64,000 nt of DNA, taken from contig NC_090023.1 in NCBI RefSeq assembly GCF_037176765.1, positions 197,556,006 through 197,620,005 on the forward strand, in the 5' to 3' direction. The notes beneath the pieces are model-generated. The model did not search any database and was not told where the DNA came from. It saw nothing but the letters and a program-made list of their open reading frames with translations. Source of the stretch: Anolis sagrei (Eukaryota; Chordata; Lepidosauria; Squamata; Anolidae). Of the stretch, positions 9,963 to 21,500 are shown in pieces. How positions within the stretch are numbered: the stretch's first letter is position 1; every line of letters begins with the position of its first letter. The position numbers and the translations under genes were made by a program.

Positions 9963-10149
9963 CTCAATGTCTATGCCAGAGTTTTTAAGGTTGCCTATGA
10001 GCCCATCTTTAAATCTCCTATCCTGCCGACACAAAACATATACACACACATAAAACACATATACAGAGAGAGGGAGAGAGGGCTAGGTGTTTTGAGAAAC
10101 ACTAGTTGTGCAGGTTATTTTTTATACATTTTTATATTGATGGCAGAGG

Positions 10150-10262
10150 GGCATGCTTCCCAAACGCTGGTCTTTCAGAGGGTTTTGGACTTCAACTCCC
10201 AGAATCCCTGATAATTGTCCCAAACACCTGAGGCTTCTGGGAAATGAAGTCCAAGCTTCCTT
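10150..10262. mobile_element. hAT-like MITE fragment
   Basis: Contains GTTTTGGACTTCAACTCCCA and, inverted, CTGGGAAATGAAGTCCAA, the self-complementary core of a common squamate hAT MITE. Ends are not clear. Confidence 0.4.
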
Positions 10263-10469
10263 GTAGAGCTCTAGTTCTGGAATCATTGGACTACACCTTT
10301 AAATCACTGATGAAAAGAAGATGAGAATATATCCCTTTAAAAAAATGTATCTTTCCTTTCCCTTTCTTTTTTAGGATGAGTTTGTGAACGTTTAATATTT
10401 GTGAGCCATGGTTTTTCAAAGTGGTGTCAAACAGTATCCATTCTACAGTGATCACCCCTTCCTTCCCAC

Positions 10470-10586
10470 TGCCTCAATCTAACAGGAAGACGTCAGAAGA
10501 GCAGTGAGAAGAAGGTCCTCCAGCAGCCTAGAGTGGCGAAATCCGCGCATGCGCATCGCCGCTCCCCCTTCACAGAGACGTCAGCG
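10470..10586 (+). promoter_or_regulatory. EEF1AKMT2: EEF1AKMT2 promoter / 5' UTR
   Basis: This GC-rich segment just before the start codon carries a full NRF1 consensus CGCGCATGCGCA at 10544-10555 and two CRE-like GACGTCAG sites at 10489-10496 and 10577-10584. No TATA box is seen. This fits a housekeeping-type promoter. Confidence 0.6.
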
Positions 10587-10636
10587 ATGGGTGGCGAGGA
10601 GGAGTTTGGCCCCTCGGCCCTGGGGACCAAGGAACA
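10587..10636 (+). CDS. EEF1AKMT2: EEF1AKMT2 exon 1
   Basis: Encodes MGGEEEFGPSALGTKE plus two bases of the next codon (His). It ends at a consensus GTGAGT donor. No upstream in-frame ATG is present in the GC-rich leader; the ATG at 10549 is out of frame. Confidence 0.85.
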
Positions 10637-13600
10637 GTGAGTGGCACCACAAGGCAGAGAGATCAGGGCGCATCTACACCGGAGAATGAATGCGGTTTTG
10701 GCACAGCTTCCACTGCAATGGGCTCCGTGCAATGAAATCCAGGGATTTGTAGTTTTACAAGGTCTTTTGCCTCTTCTTCCGAAGAGAGCTCGTGCCTCAC
10801 CAAATTCCATGACATGAGAGAAGCCTCCCACGAGGATGATAAAACATCGAAACATATGGGCATCCCCTGGGCAACGTCCTTGCAGATGGCCAATTCTCTC
10901 ACACCAGAAGCGACTTGCAGTTTCTCAAGTCGCTCCTGACATTACCAAACAACCAAACTCCAAAACCCAGGATTCCATAGCACTGAGCATTATAATAAAT
11001 GTCCTTTGACCAGTATCTGGCCACTTGGAGTGCTTCTGGTGTTGCCGCAAGAAGGTCCTCCATTGTGCATATGGCAGGGCTCAGGTTGCATTGCAGCAGG
11101 TGGTCTGTGGTTTGCTCTTCACCTTCGCATGTTGTGGGGTTCACTTGGCCCGAGTGCATTTTGTTTAGCGCCTTCCAAGTCAACCACTTTTCTGTGTGCC
11201 CATTAGAGAGTCTCTAATTTGGTATCAGCCATGGATTGAGGTTCTGGGTTTTAGCCTGCCACTTTTGGACTCTTGCTTGCTGAGGATATCCTGCGAATAT
11301 CTGTATATCCAACTGATAAATCAGAATGGAACCACATATCGCTTGGATATCATCAAAATCGGTTTCTCTGCTTTCAGAACTCTTCTAGGTTTTGATACTT
11401 GAAGAGTACTTAAAATCGCACTTCAAATCTGTTAAAATTTTTCTTATCATCCAAAGCTATAAGTGTCTTTTTTTTACCCGCAGCCACCCACAACCTCAGA
11501 GTATAATATGAAGGGTTCCCACAACCTTAACATTCAACTATTTATTTATCTTGTCAGAAGCAAACTGAGGGTACAGTTATCATATATTTAAAAACACAAA
11601 GTTAAAAACTTGACATTATACTAAATGTCCTTCGACCAGAAGCTGGCCACTTGGAGTGCCTCTGGTGTCACAGTAAGAAGATCCTCCATTGTGCATGTGG
11701 CAGGGCTCAGGCTGCATTGTAGTAGGTGGTCTGTGGATTGCTCTTCTCAACTTTTGCATGTTGTGGACTTCACTTTGTAACCCCATTTCTTAAGGCTGGC
11801 TCGGCATCTCGGGGTTCTAGAGTGCAGTCTGTTCAGCGCCTTCCAAGTCGCCCAGTTTTCTGTGTGCCCAGGAGGGAGTCTCTCATTTGGTTATCTGAGT
11901 CCACACTCAAATAATGTGGGATTTTCTGCCTTGATATTCTGGGATATAGGGCTGTGTGGAAGCGCCCTATGATCAGATCCTGGGATATAGGGCAGTGTAG
12001 ATCCAGCCTAAGGCCCTTTTTGCACTGCCATGTAAAATCCAGATTGTTAAATCAAATAATCCACATTATCTGCTTTGACCTGGATTATATGAGGCTCCTT
12101 CTACACTGCCATATAATCCAGATTGTCAAAGCACATCATCCACATGATCTGCTTTGAACTGGATTATCTAAATCAACACTGCCATATAATCCAGTTTAAA
12201 GCAGATAATCTGGATTTTATATGGCAAGTGTAGAAGGGGCATGAGTCTACACTACCGTATAATCCAGTTCAAATCCGATAATTTGGATTATATAGCGGTG
12301 TAGAAAGGGCCTAGGAGTGCTTGTGCCTCACCGAACTACAAAACCTATGACTCCACAGCATTTTGTTATGGCAGTTAAAGTGCTGTCAAACTGGATTAAT
12401 TCTGCAGTGTAGATTCACCCTTGGAAGACTGAGGTTTTCATCCTGAGGAAGGCATAAATCTAGCTCAAAGAGCAAATTGCCTAAAGCAAACACACGACAC
12501 ACACAAGTCTCATAAAGGGAGCTATGGCTCACAATTTTTTTAAAGCAACTCCCACACTCAAGTTTTTAATGTTTGAGAATGAGGAGTGTAGAATAATCTT
12601 CATTACGGTATCCTGCATGTAGTTTAATAAACAAACCAGAAGGACAAAGAAGTTCTACTAATACTAGCATTAAAAACTCTCATTTTCAAGAGATAAGAAG
12701 GCGGAAAAAACTCTAGTAGTTGCATTCTGAAATGCAAAATGTTTTCAAGCTTTGAGAACATATGGATAAAAGAATGAGGTGGGATTTGGGTTGCTTCTTT
12801 TGCAATTTAAATATGGTACAAAGTGGAATCATTGTGGTTTGTGTAGCTTTCTGTGACCAGACTCATATTATCCCCATGTGTTGAATAAGTTAATAAAAGT
12901 TGTAGCATTGTTTAGTCATTGGGATGTATAAAATAATATGGGCAGAGGGAAATCTCTCATTCAAATGGCAAAATTACAGATCTGGGATTCGGAGGGAGGA
13001 TCCAAAATAATATAAGTGTCCTTTCTAGGAACTCTTGAGCTCCTGTACGCTTTCATATTTAAAATGTAGTCGTTGTATAAGAGAGCTAGACTTTTAGTGT
13101 ACACATTTTAATTGTCTCGCCATCCAGAATTGCTTAACACTTAAGGTTGAACAAAAATAGAAACCAACCAGCTGGTTAAAAATACTTTTTCAGGTCAGGT
13201 CACTTCTAAAGGCCAAAGTGGCAACTGTTATCTCTTTCACGCACGGTGCTTTGAAACTTGTTTTGCAAGCTATCCCTTTTATGTCAATAACACTTACTGG
13301 TCCTGTTAATCTCACAGTTGCATGTCGATTACTCTTACATCAGTTCTTCTTCAACTCTAAGATCCTGAGCTTTGGCTTCTCCACACTGTTGTAAAGAGAG
13401 TTAAGGATGACCTCTCCATTTGACTTCTCTCCCTTATGCAAGAAGCGTCCGGTAAAAAAAATACCTTCCTCCTCTCCCTAGGCCATTTTCCTACACTCTA
13501 AATGACCTAAACTTAAATCTTATATGCACTTACATAAAGTAAATCATATTGAAACCAGTGGGAGTCGGGGTTCATTGGCTTTTTTCACTTGAAGCTCTCT

Positions 13601-16600
13601 AAATGACTTTGGAAATATTAATAGTAAGTGGGAATACAATTTTAAAAAAGAAATGTGCAGAAAAAAGTTTGCATGGGTACTTATAAATACTGAGTAGTAT
13701 AAATAAATTGCCAGGCATGTTTATAGTAAAGGTAAAGGTTTCCCCTGACATTAAGTCCAGTCATGCCCAAATCTGGGAGTTAGTACTCATCTCCATTTCT
13801 AAGCCAAAGAGCTGGCGTTATCCATAGACATCTCCAAGGTCATGTGGCCAGCATGACTGCATGAAGTCCTGTTACCTTCATGCTGGAGTAGTACCTATTA
13901 ATTTCCTCACATTTACATATTTTCAAACTGCTAGGTTGGCAGAAGCTGGGACTAACAACAGAAGCTCGTCCAGCTCCCCAGATTCGAATCACCCACCTTT
14001 CGGCGAGCAAGTTTAGCAACTCAGTGCTTTAACCCGCTGCACCACCAGGGGCTCCAGTGTGCTAATCTGAGTCCCTCTGGAGAGATGGGGTGGGATAAAA
14101 TAAAGATAATATTATTATTTATTTATCTATTTAAAATTATAATCCGGATGATTCGATGCCAGTGGTATAATTACATGACATTTTTCTTATACTGAATGTA
14201 GTAATAGCTTTCAGCCAATCTGTAAAAAATATCAGATGTGAGTAGTTCCAAGGAGAAACAGATTCCATAGGCTTCTTTTTGAACACTTACTTTTGTAAGT
14301 AACACTATGCAACAAAATATGAAAAAAATGTGTTCCTGATTTAAAAGTGATGCTTCCTGTTTAATTGTCATGTCCAACTCTGGGGGTTAGTGCTCATCTC
14401 CATTTCTAAGCTGAAGAGCTGGCGTTATCCATAGACACCTCCAAGGCAATGTGGCCAGCATGACTGCATGGAGTGCCATTACCTTCTCGCAGAAGTAGTA
14501 TCTATTGATCTACTCACATGTTTTCATACTGCTAGATCAGCAGAAGCCAGGCCTAACAGCTCACCCCGCGCTCCAGATTCGAACTGCCAACCTTTTGGTC
14601 TGCAAGTTCAGCAGCTCAGCAGTTTAACCCACTGCATCACCAGGGGGCCCTTGGCATGTTTATACCAAAGTTAATATGAACAGAATGTAAATTGAATGGA
14701 ACTTATCAAATTGTGGTTGGTTGTTGGCCAAAGGATAAGGTTGTTTTTCCTCTGGGAAGAGAGCAAGTAATAATTTCTTAGATATTATCCTCTGGGTGTT
14801 ATGGTAACAACAGGCGATGTAGGTCTTTGTTCTGTTAATTTCAGTGTTTTTTCTTCATCTACAGTTGGGATGCAGCCTATGAACGAGAACTGAAATTTTT
14901 TAAAGAAAGTGGTGATGCTGGTGAGATCTGGCAAGTATCGATAAGACCATAACAGGCTTCAGCAAATATTTGTCCATAATTTTTTTGCATGTAATAAAAT
15001 AACATGGTGCATCTGCTGTTATGCTTATAGTACTTGTAATGTGTTACAGAGGTTTTCATGAAAAATGCCAGCTCTGGTCTGGAGTAAACCTGTTGCAAAT
15101 TAAAACAGCTAATTATCATCTGACATCTGTGTTTTTTTATGGGGGAAATAAATTGCTGGCCGTGGGCTGCATTGCAGAGGCCAAGTGTTTATATCCTCGA
15201 GGTTTGTCAAAATTTAAATAAGAGGCACAGAGAAAGATGCACTGCTGCTTTGAGTTTCTGCACAATGTGTTTTTATAACAACAGCAAGAACCTCTTGTGT
15301 AATTTTAACCTGACAAGTTTCAGAGCCATCCATTCATTTAAAGAATTAATTAAACAAACTTGTAATATGATCTCCGAGGAGTGATGCCTTGATGCTAACA
15401 TGATGTGGATGCATTGCCTGACACTGGTAAAGTTTGCTTGCTTTTTATGCATAGACCAATGGAACTACTTACCTGAAGCTCTGTTTCTCATTAGGTTTGG
15501 CGAAGAGAGCATGACTCGTTTAATTAGATGGCTAGAGAAACAAAAGATACCCCTGGGCTGCTCTGTGCTCGACATTGGAACGGGAAACGGAGTTTTGCTT
15601 GTTGAATTGGTTGGTATTTGTAAAAGCAGTGATTTGTGATGCATCATTTAAACTTGGGGACCAAGCAAACAACAGCTAAGCATTGACTGAACTATTAATT
15701 ATGATGCAGTGGTCCATATCCATGGGCATGACTGTATTATGTGAATTCATTTTTAATCCTTATTGTGAGCATGAAAGCACTAGTATTGTCATACCAAAAT
15801 TGCATAAAATTGGGGCCACAAGAAGGAGCTTCAAACACCCAAATGTTATTTAGATGAAGGAGACCTTGTGAAAATTTCAGTCCTGAGTGTATCTCCAATT
15901 GGCTCCTACTAGATTCTAATACTCTCTTATATCTTGGTTCATAACATTCAAAGATTTGTCCTCCTACCTACCAGCTAGACTCCTTCTACACTGCCATATA
16001 AAATCCAGATAATCAGTTTTGAACTGGATTATATGGCAGTATAGACTCATATAATCCAGTTCAAAGCAGATAATGTGGATTATCTGTTTTGATTATTTAT
16101 TTATTTATTTACTGTATTTGTATACCGCTTTTCTCAGCCCGTAGCAACTGAGAAAGTGCTTACAATGTTATAAATACAATTAAAACATTACATAGAATAA
16201 AAACTAAACAGAATTAATAAAATATAAGTCCATAGTGTCTCCTTGTTAAAAACGTCCGGTCTTGTTGTCTAGTCATTCCGTTGTCCTATGTCAATTATTC
16301 TGCATTTGGAGAAATAATAATCTGGATTATATGGCAGTGTAGAAGGGCCTTAGTTCTAATACAACTTTCTCAACATACTGTTTGTAGAAATTAGTGAAAC
16401 GATATCATATCTCAAGTAGGATGAGAGAAAACATACCATATTTGTTTTTAAGAGAAACAGGCCAATTTCATAGGATTTTTAAAAAATGAATTAATTACTC
16501 TTTGTTTTTATATAAAAAACATCAGAGGTGTTCTTTAATTAAAAAGTAGTTATGTGTGGCTTTACTGTGTTAGGCACTGCAAGGTGTTTTAAACTGCATT

Positions 16601-18536
16601 CTCATTGTAATATTTGAAAAGGAATTATGCTATGTATCCCCCTAATCTGGTGTGATCTCCTCCTGTATTTAGTATTTTTTGTTGAAAAAAGTTGATCCAG
16701 GAAATGTGGTACAATATATATGATAATGGATTCATTCATGCAACCATTTTGGCTGTCAGTGAAGCCTCTGAAACTACCCTTATCTTGAAATCAATTTGCA
16801 AAATGCATTTTCCACTGTCATGCCTTTGAAAATGAATCCGTGAGATGGGGTGAGCTCCCATTTGTCAGCCCCATCTTCCCATATAGGGACATGAGAGAAA
16901 CCTCCCACAGGATGGTAACACATCTGGGCATCCTCTGGGCAGCGTCTCTGCAGACGGACAATTCTCATACCAGAATCAACTTCCTGTGGTCTCAAGTCGC
17001 TTCTGACATGATAATAAAATAAAATAAAATGTTTGTTTCAGTCCTATAGACAGTTATGCTTAAATAAATGCCACAGACATTGGATAGTAACCTAAGGAAA
17101 GGTGTTTAGGACTAACTGGGTTTTCTTTCCTGTTTTTAAGGCCAAATCTGGTTATACCAATCTTACAGGAATTGATTATTGTCCATCTGCTGTGGAACTT
17201 TCAAAAAGCATAATGGAAAAGGAAGGGCTGCCACATATCAAGTTGCAGGTAAACTATTGTGGAACAAAGTAGATGTGAAGGTACCATAAACACTTGGGGC
17301 TATCTAATTTAAGAATAATGACATAATAGAGGCTTTAGGTGCTCTTACTGCCTACTACAGGGAAATCCAGCTGATTCCTAATCCATCTAAAACACAGTTC
17401 TGTGTTTTCATCTTAAGAACTGACAAGCATCTCGAGCTCTGAGGATTACCTAGGAAAGAATCCCACTGGCACACCAAAACACCTGGGAGTTATCCTAGAC
17501 CAGTGATTCCCGAAGTGGGTGTTACCGGCCCCTGGTGGACGCTGCAGTGATCCGGGGGGGCAGTAATGGCCACAGGTACATTTGGGGGTGATGAATAACT
17601 GTAATGGGCGGTGAAAACATAAAAGAAAGAAGAGAAGATTTAGAAAAATTGATTTCCAGTGGGTAGGCCAAATAAGTTTGGGAACCACTGTCCTAGACTA
17701 TGTTCTGACTTACAAGAAGCACTGCTTGACTATGAAGCAAAAAGTGGGTGCTAGAAACAATATAATACAAAAGCTGATTGGCACAACCTGGGAATCACAA
17801 CCAGACACAGTGAAGACATCTGCCCTTGCACTTTGCTACTCTGCTGCTGAATATGCACGCCCAGTATGGAACACATCTCATCACATTAAAACAGTGGATG
17901 TGGCTCTTAATGAAACATGCCATTATCACAGGATGTCTATGCCCCACACCACTGGAGAAATTATACTGTTTCTTCGGTATTGCACCACCCGATGTCCATC
18001 GAGAAATAGTAGCCAATAATGAAAGGACCAAGATAGTGACATCTCCGGTCCATCCTCTCTTCGGATATCAGCCAGCACGCCAACATCTTAAATCAACAAA
18101 TACCTTTCTAAGATCTACAGAGATACTCACAGAAATACCTCAGAAAGCGAGAGTCTAAAAGTGGCAGGTTAAAATGTCATATAATATAATATAATACAAT
18201 GTAATACAATATATATAATATCATACTAGTACTAATACTAACAATATTATATTTATATCTTTTATATTACATGTAATATTACTAATTATATTACAATATA
18301 ATGGTATAGTACAATATAGTAATATATAATACTGATATTGTACTATGCTAATAATAATATAATTTTGTTTTAATTTGTTTGATTTGCTTAGACTACATTG
18401 TTGTATTGTTGTTGAGGCCTTGGCCTGTGTAAGCCGCATCGAGTCCTTCGGGAGATGCTAGCGGGGTACAAATAAAGTTTAATAATAATAATAATAATGC
18501 TAATAATATAATATATTGTGTGTGTGTGTGTGTGTG

Positions 18537-18585
<49 letters not shown>

Positions 18586-21500
18586 AAGCTGCTCTGAGTC
18601 CCCTTCGGGGTGAGAAAGGTGGCATATAAATGCCATAACTAAATAAATAAACCTCAATCAGTGACTGATACCGGATGAAAGACTCTCCCCTGGCTACACA
18701 GAAGACTGGGTGACTTGGAAGGAATTGAACAGACTGTACTCTGGCACCACGAGGTGCAAAGCCATTCTTCAAAATTGGGGCCACAAAGTGGAGTCCACGA
18801 CACACAAGTGTGGAGAAGAGCAAACCACAGACCACCTACCACAATGCATCCTGAACCCTGTCACATGCTCAATGGAGGACCTTCTTACCATGACACCAGA
18901 GGCACTCCTAAGTGGCCAGCTACTGGTCAAAGGACATTTAATATAATGCCAAGTTTTTAAATACCTTATAACTGTATCTTCAATTCGCTTCTGATGCGAT
19001 AAAAAAAATAGAGGCTTTAAAAGTTAGATAAGGTGTGATGAACAGTTGAATAGCACACAGGTGTTACAACCAATGGAATGGATCTGATCATAGATTTAGA
19101 ACATTTATTAGGAAGTTTTAGAATAGTTTCATTTTTCTTAGGTCCCAATAGTTCATGTTGTGTGTTTTTAAAGTAATCATTGCAGTAAAATATCATACTC
19201 AACAGCTACACCTCTGTTGTACAGGTTGAAGACATCTTAAATCCCTCAGATGAACTATCAGGTTTTGATGTTTGCATTGATAAAGGAACCTTTGATGCCA
19301 TCAGTCTGAACCCAGTCAAAGCAGCCGAGAAAAGGAAACAGTACGTGAAATCCCTGCACAAAGTGCTGAGACCAGGAGGCTTTTTCCTCATAACTTCTTG
19401 TAACTGGACCAAAGAGGAACTAAGTAATGAATTCAAAGAAGGTACATGTCTGGCTTGCAATTGCATATATCTATTTCAGAATCTTAGCGTACTTTTTGTT
19501 TCTTCCCCATGCCAGAAGTGCTTGGCATTGCAGTGATGAAAGTACTTGTTTGTGTTTGAGCTGTACCTCTTCTTGAACTGGAGACATTAAAACACTAATG
19601 AGAGATCATTGTGTCTATGCTTAATGAAGATTAAATCTAAGAATCTAGTTACATGCCAAGAATTACTGCTGCAGAGTTTTCTGGGGGTGATGCTCAGTAA
19701 CATTTGAAAGTCAGTGAAGAAAAAGTATTGGATTCCTATTGTAAAAGGCCACATTGAAGACCTCGAATACACTGAAGTCTATAAGCACTTAATTCATGTT
19801 TATGCTTCTTAAGCAGTCCTATCAAGTCATATTAAGCAGTCATATCAAAAGTGTTTTGTTCTCAAATTCACGTTACTGATTGCCATTGATACCAAAAACC
19901 AAAACACATTAAAATTGAAACATATGCTTAAATAATTGGAAATCAGATGCACTTTGGGTAGATTTCCTTGTGATGTGATACAGACTGTTTTCGTGTGGTA
20001 AATATTCCCTACATTTTGAGCAGTTAAAACTAGCGCAGTAGTTACGCCCGTTTTTTAAAAAGTCAAATCTGATTGTGGTGACATATGCCTTGATGACATC
20101 CCTTACATGTCCCCATAGAGGCTTTTACTGTTTTCTTTGTTAAGCCTCAGTTGTCCCCTTAGTTAGAATGGGTTCAGTTCCTTTTTGTATAGCTTTCTGT
20201 GGGAGGGAACTTTAATTAGACCCTGTCCCTTTGAGATACATCCCCAGAGGGGGAAATTGCAGTCCTTCTTAGCAACTCATTTGCAATCAGTCAGGACTGG
20301 GACGTGGTGCAGATGGCTAGGAGTCAGCTGCATTAAATCACCACTGATCGAAAAGTCATGAGTTCGAAGCCATCCCGGGTCAGAGTAAGCTCCCAACCTT
20401 TTGTCTACCTTGCTGTTGACCATTGCAGCCTGAAAGACAGTTGCATCTGTCAAGTAGGAAATTTAGGTACCACTTATATGGGGAGGCTAATTTAACTAAT
20501 TTACGATGCCATAAAAATCTCCAGCAGCGGGCGAAAGAATGAGGAAGCACTCCATCAAAGGACTCGGTGTCACAAGTGGATGGTGAAGCGACAGCTTGCC
20601 CGGTGGCTAGAATTTGAGCATACTTTTTGTTTACTGTTAAACATTTTGTTGTAAGTTGTCAGAGGCTTTCATGGCTGGAATCACTGGGTTGCTGTGAGTT
20701 TTCTGGGCTACATGGCCATGTTCCAGAATCATTCTCTCCTGACGTTTTGCCCACATCTATGGTAGGCATCCTCAGAGGTTGTGAGGTCTGTTGGAAACTA
20801 GGCAGTGAGGTTTATATATCTGTGGAATATCAAGGTGGGAGAAAAAAAGCTCTTGTCTATTTGAGGCAGGTGTGAATGTTGCAATTACCCACCTTGAATA
20901 GCATTGAATAGCCTTGCATTTTCAAAGTCTGGCTACTTTCTGTCTGGAGGACAGGGGGTGTTAGCTGCCCCTGATTGTTTCCTGTCTGGAGAAACAATCA
21001 GAAACTGCAGACTAATTCAACCAGACAAGTCAGCCATAACAGAGCACTTGATAAACCAACCTGGACATTGTATGTTGAGAACACAGAAATGCTGGACCAC
21101 TCTTAACAGCCACCAGGTCAGACAATACAGAGAAGCCACTGAAATCCACAAGCATGTGGATAATTTCAACAGAAAGAGGAAACCATGAAAGTAAGAACCC
21201 TCCATTCCTGATCATATATTTCCTTTCTCATTTCCCAAATTGAAAAATAAAATAAAATGCCAATCATTTCATATGCCCGTAAAAGTAAGCTTACTTTTGA
21301 GAAGCTAAAACAGAACTTGGATTTTATGATCCCAGACAGACTTATTTAAAAATGGATACCTTGAGCTCTAGTTGAAAAGAAATAATTCCAGGTATTTCGA
21401 GCTGAAATGGGAATGACTGGTATTACTGTTATCTGTCTTTAATCTATGTATAATATTAGTGCTTATAAGGACCTGAAGAATTTGCTGAACTATATGTTCT

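Larger units (their letters stand above)
17338..19006 (+). mobile_element. 5'-truncated APE-type LINE with 13-bp target duplication
   Basis: AATAGAGGCTTTA at 17325-17337 is repeated exactly at 19007-19019 and bounds the insertion. The coding remnant includes LTYKKHCLTMKQKVGARNNI, SALALCYSAAEYARPVWNTS and, near the 3' end, a C-x-EEQTTDHLPQC region in shifted frames. The clade is uncertain (jockey/I/Vingi-like). It is interrupted by a hAT element (17501-17690) and by an AT-rich LINE-tail block (18175-18651). Confidence 0.8.

Noticed and set aside
10504-10689. 61-codon ORF overlapping EEF1AKMT2 exon 1
   Set aside because: It is out of frame with the conserved exon 1 sequence and runs through the splice donor.
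13723-14056. tRNA-like head as a tRNA gene
   Set aside because: It is the 5' part of a SINE present many times in the window and does not fold into an intact cloverleaf by eye.
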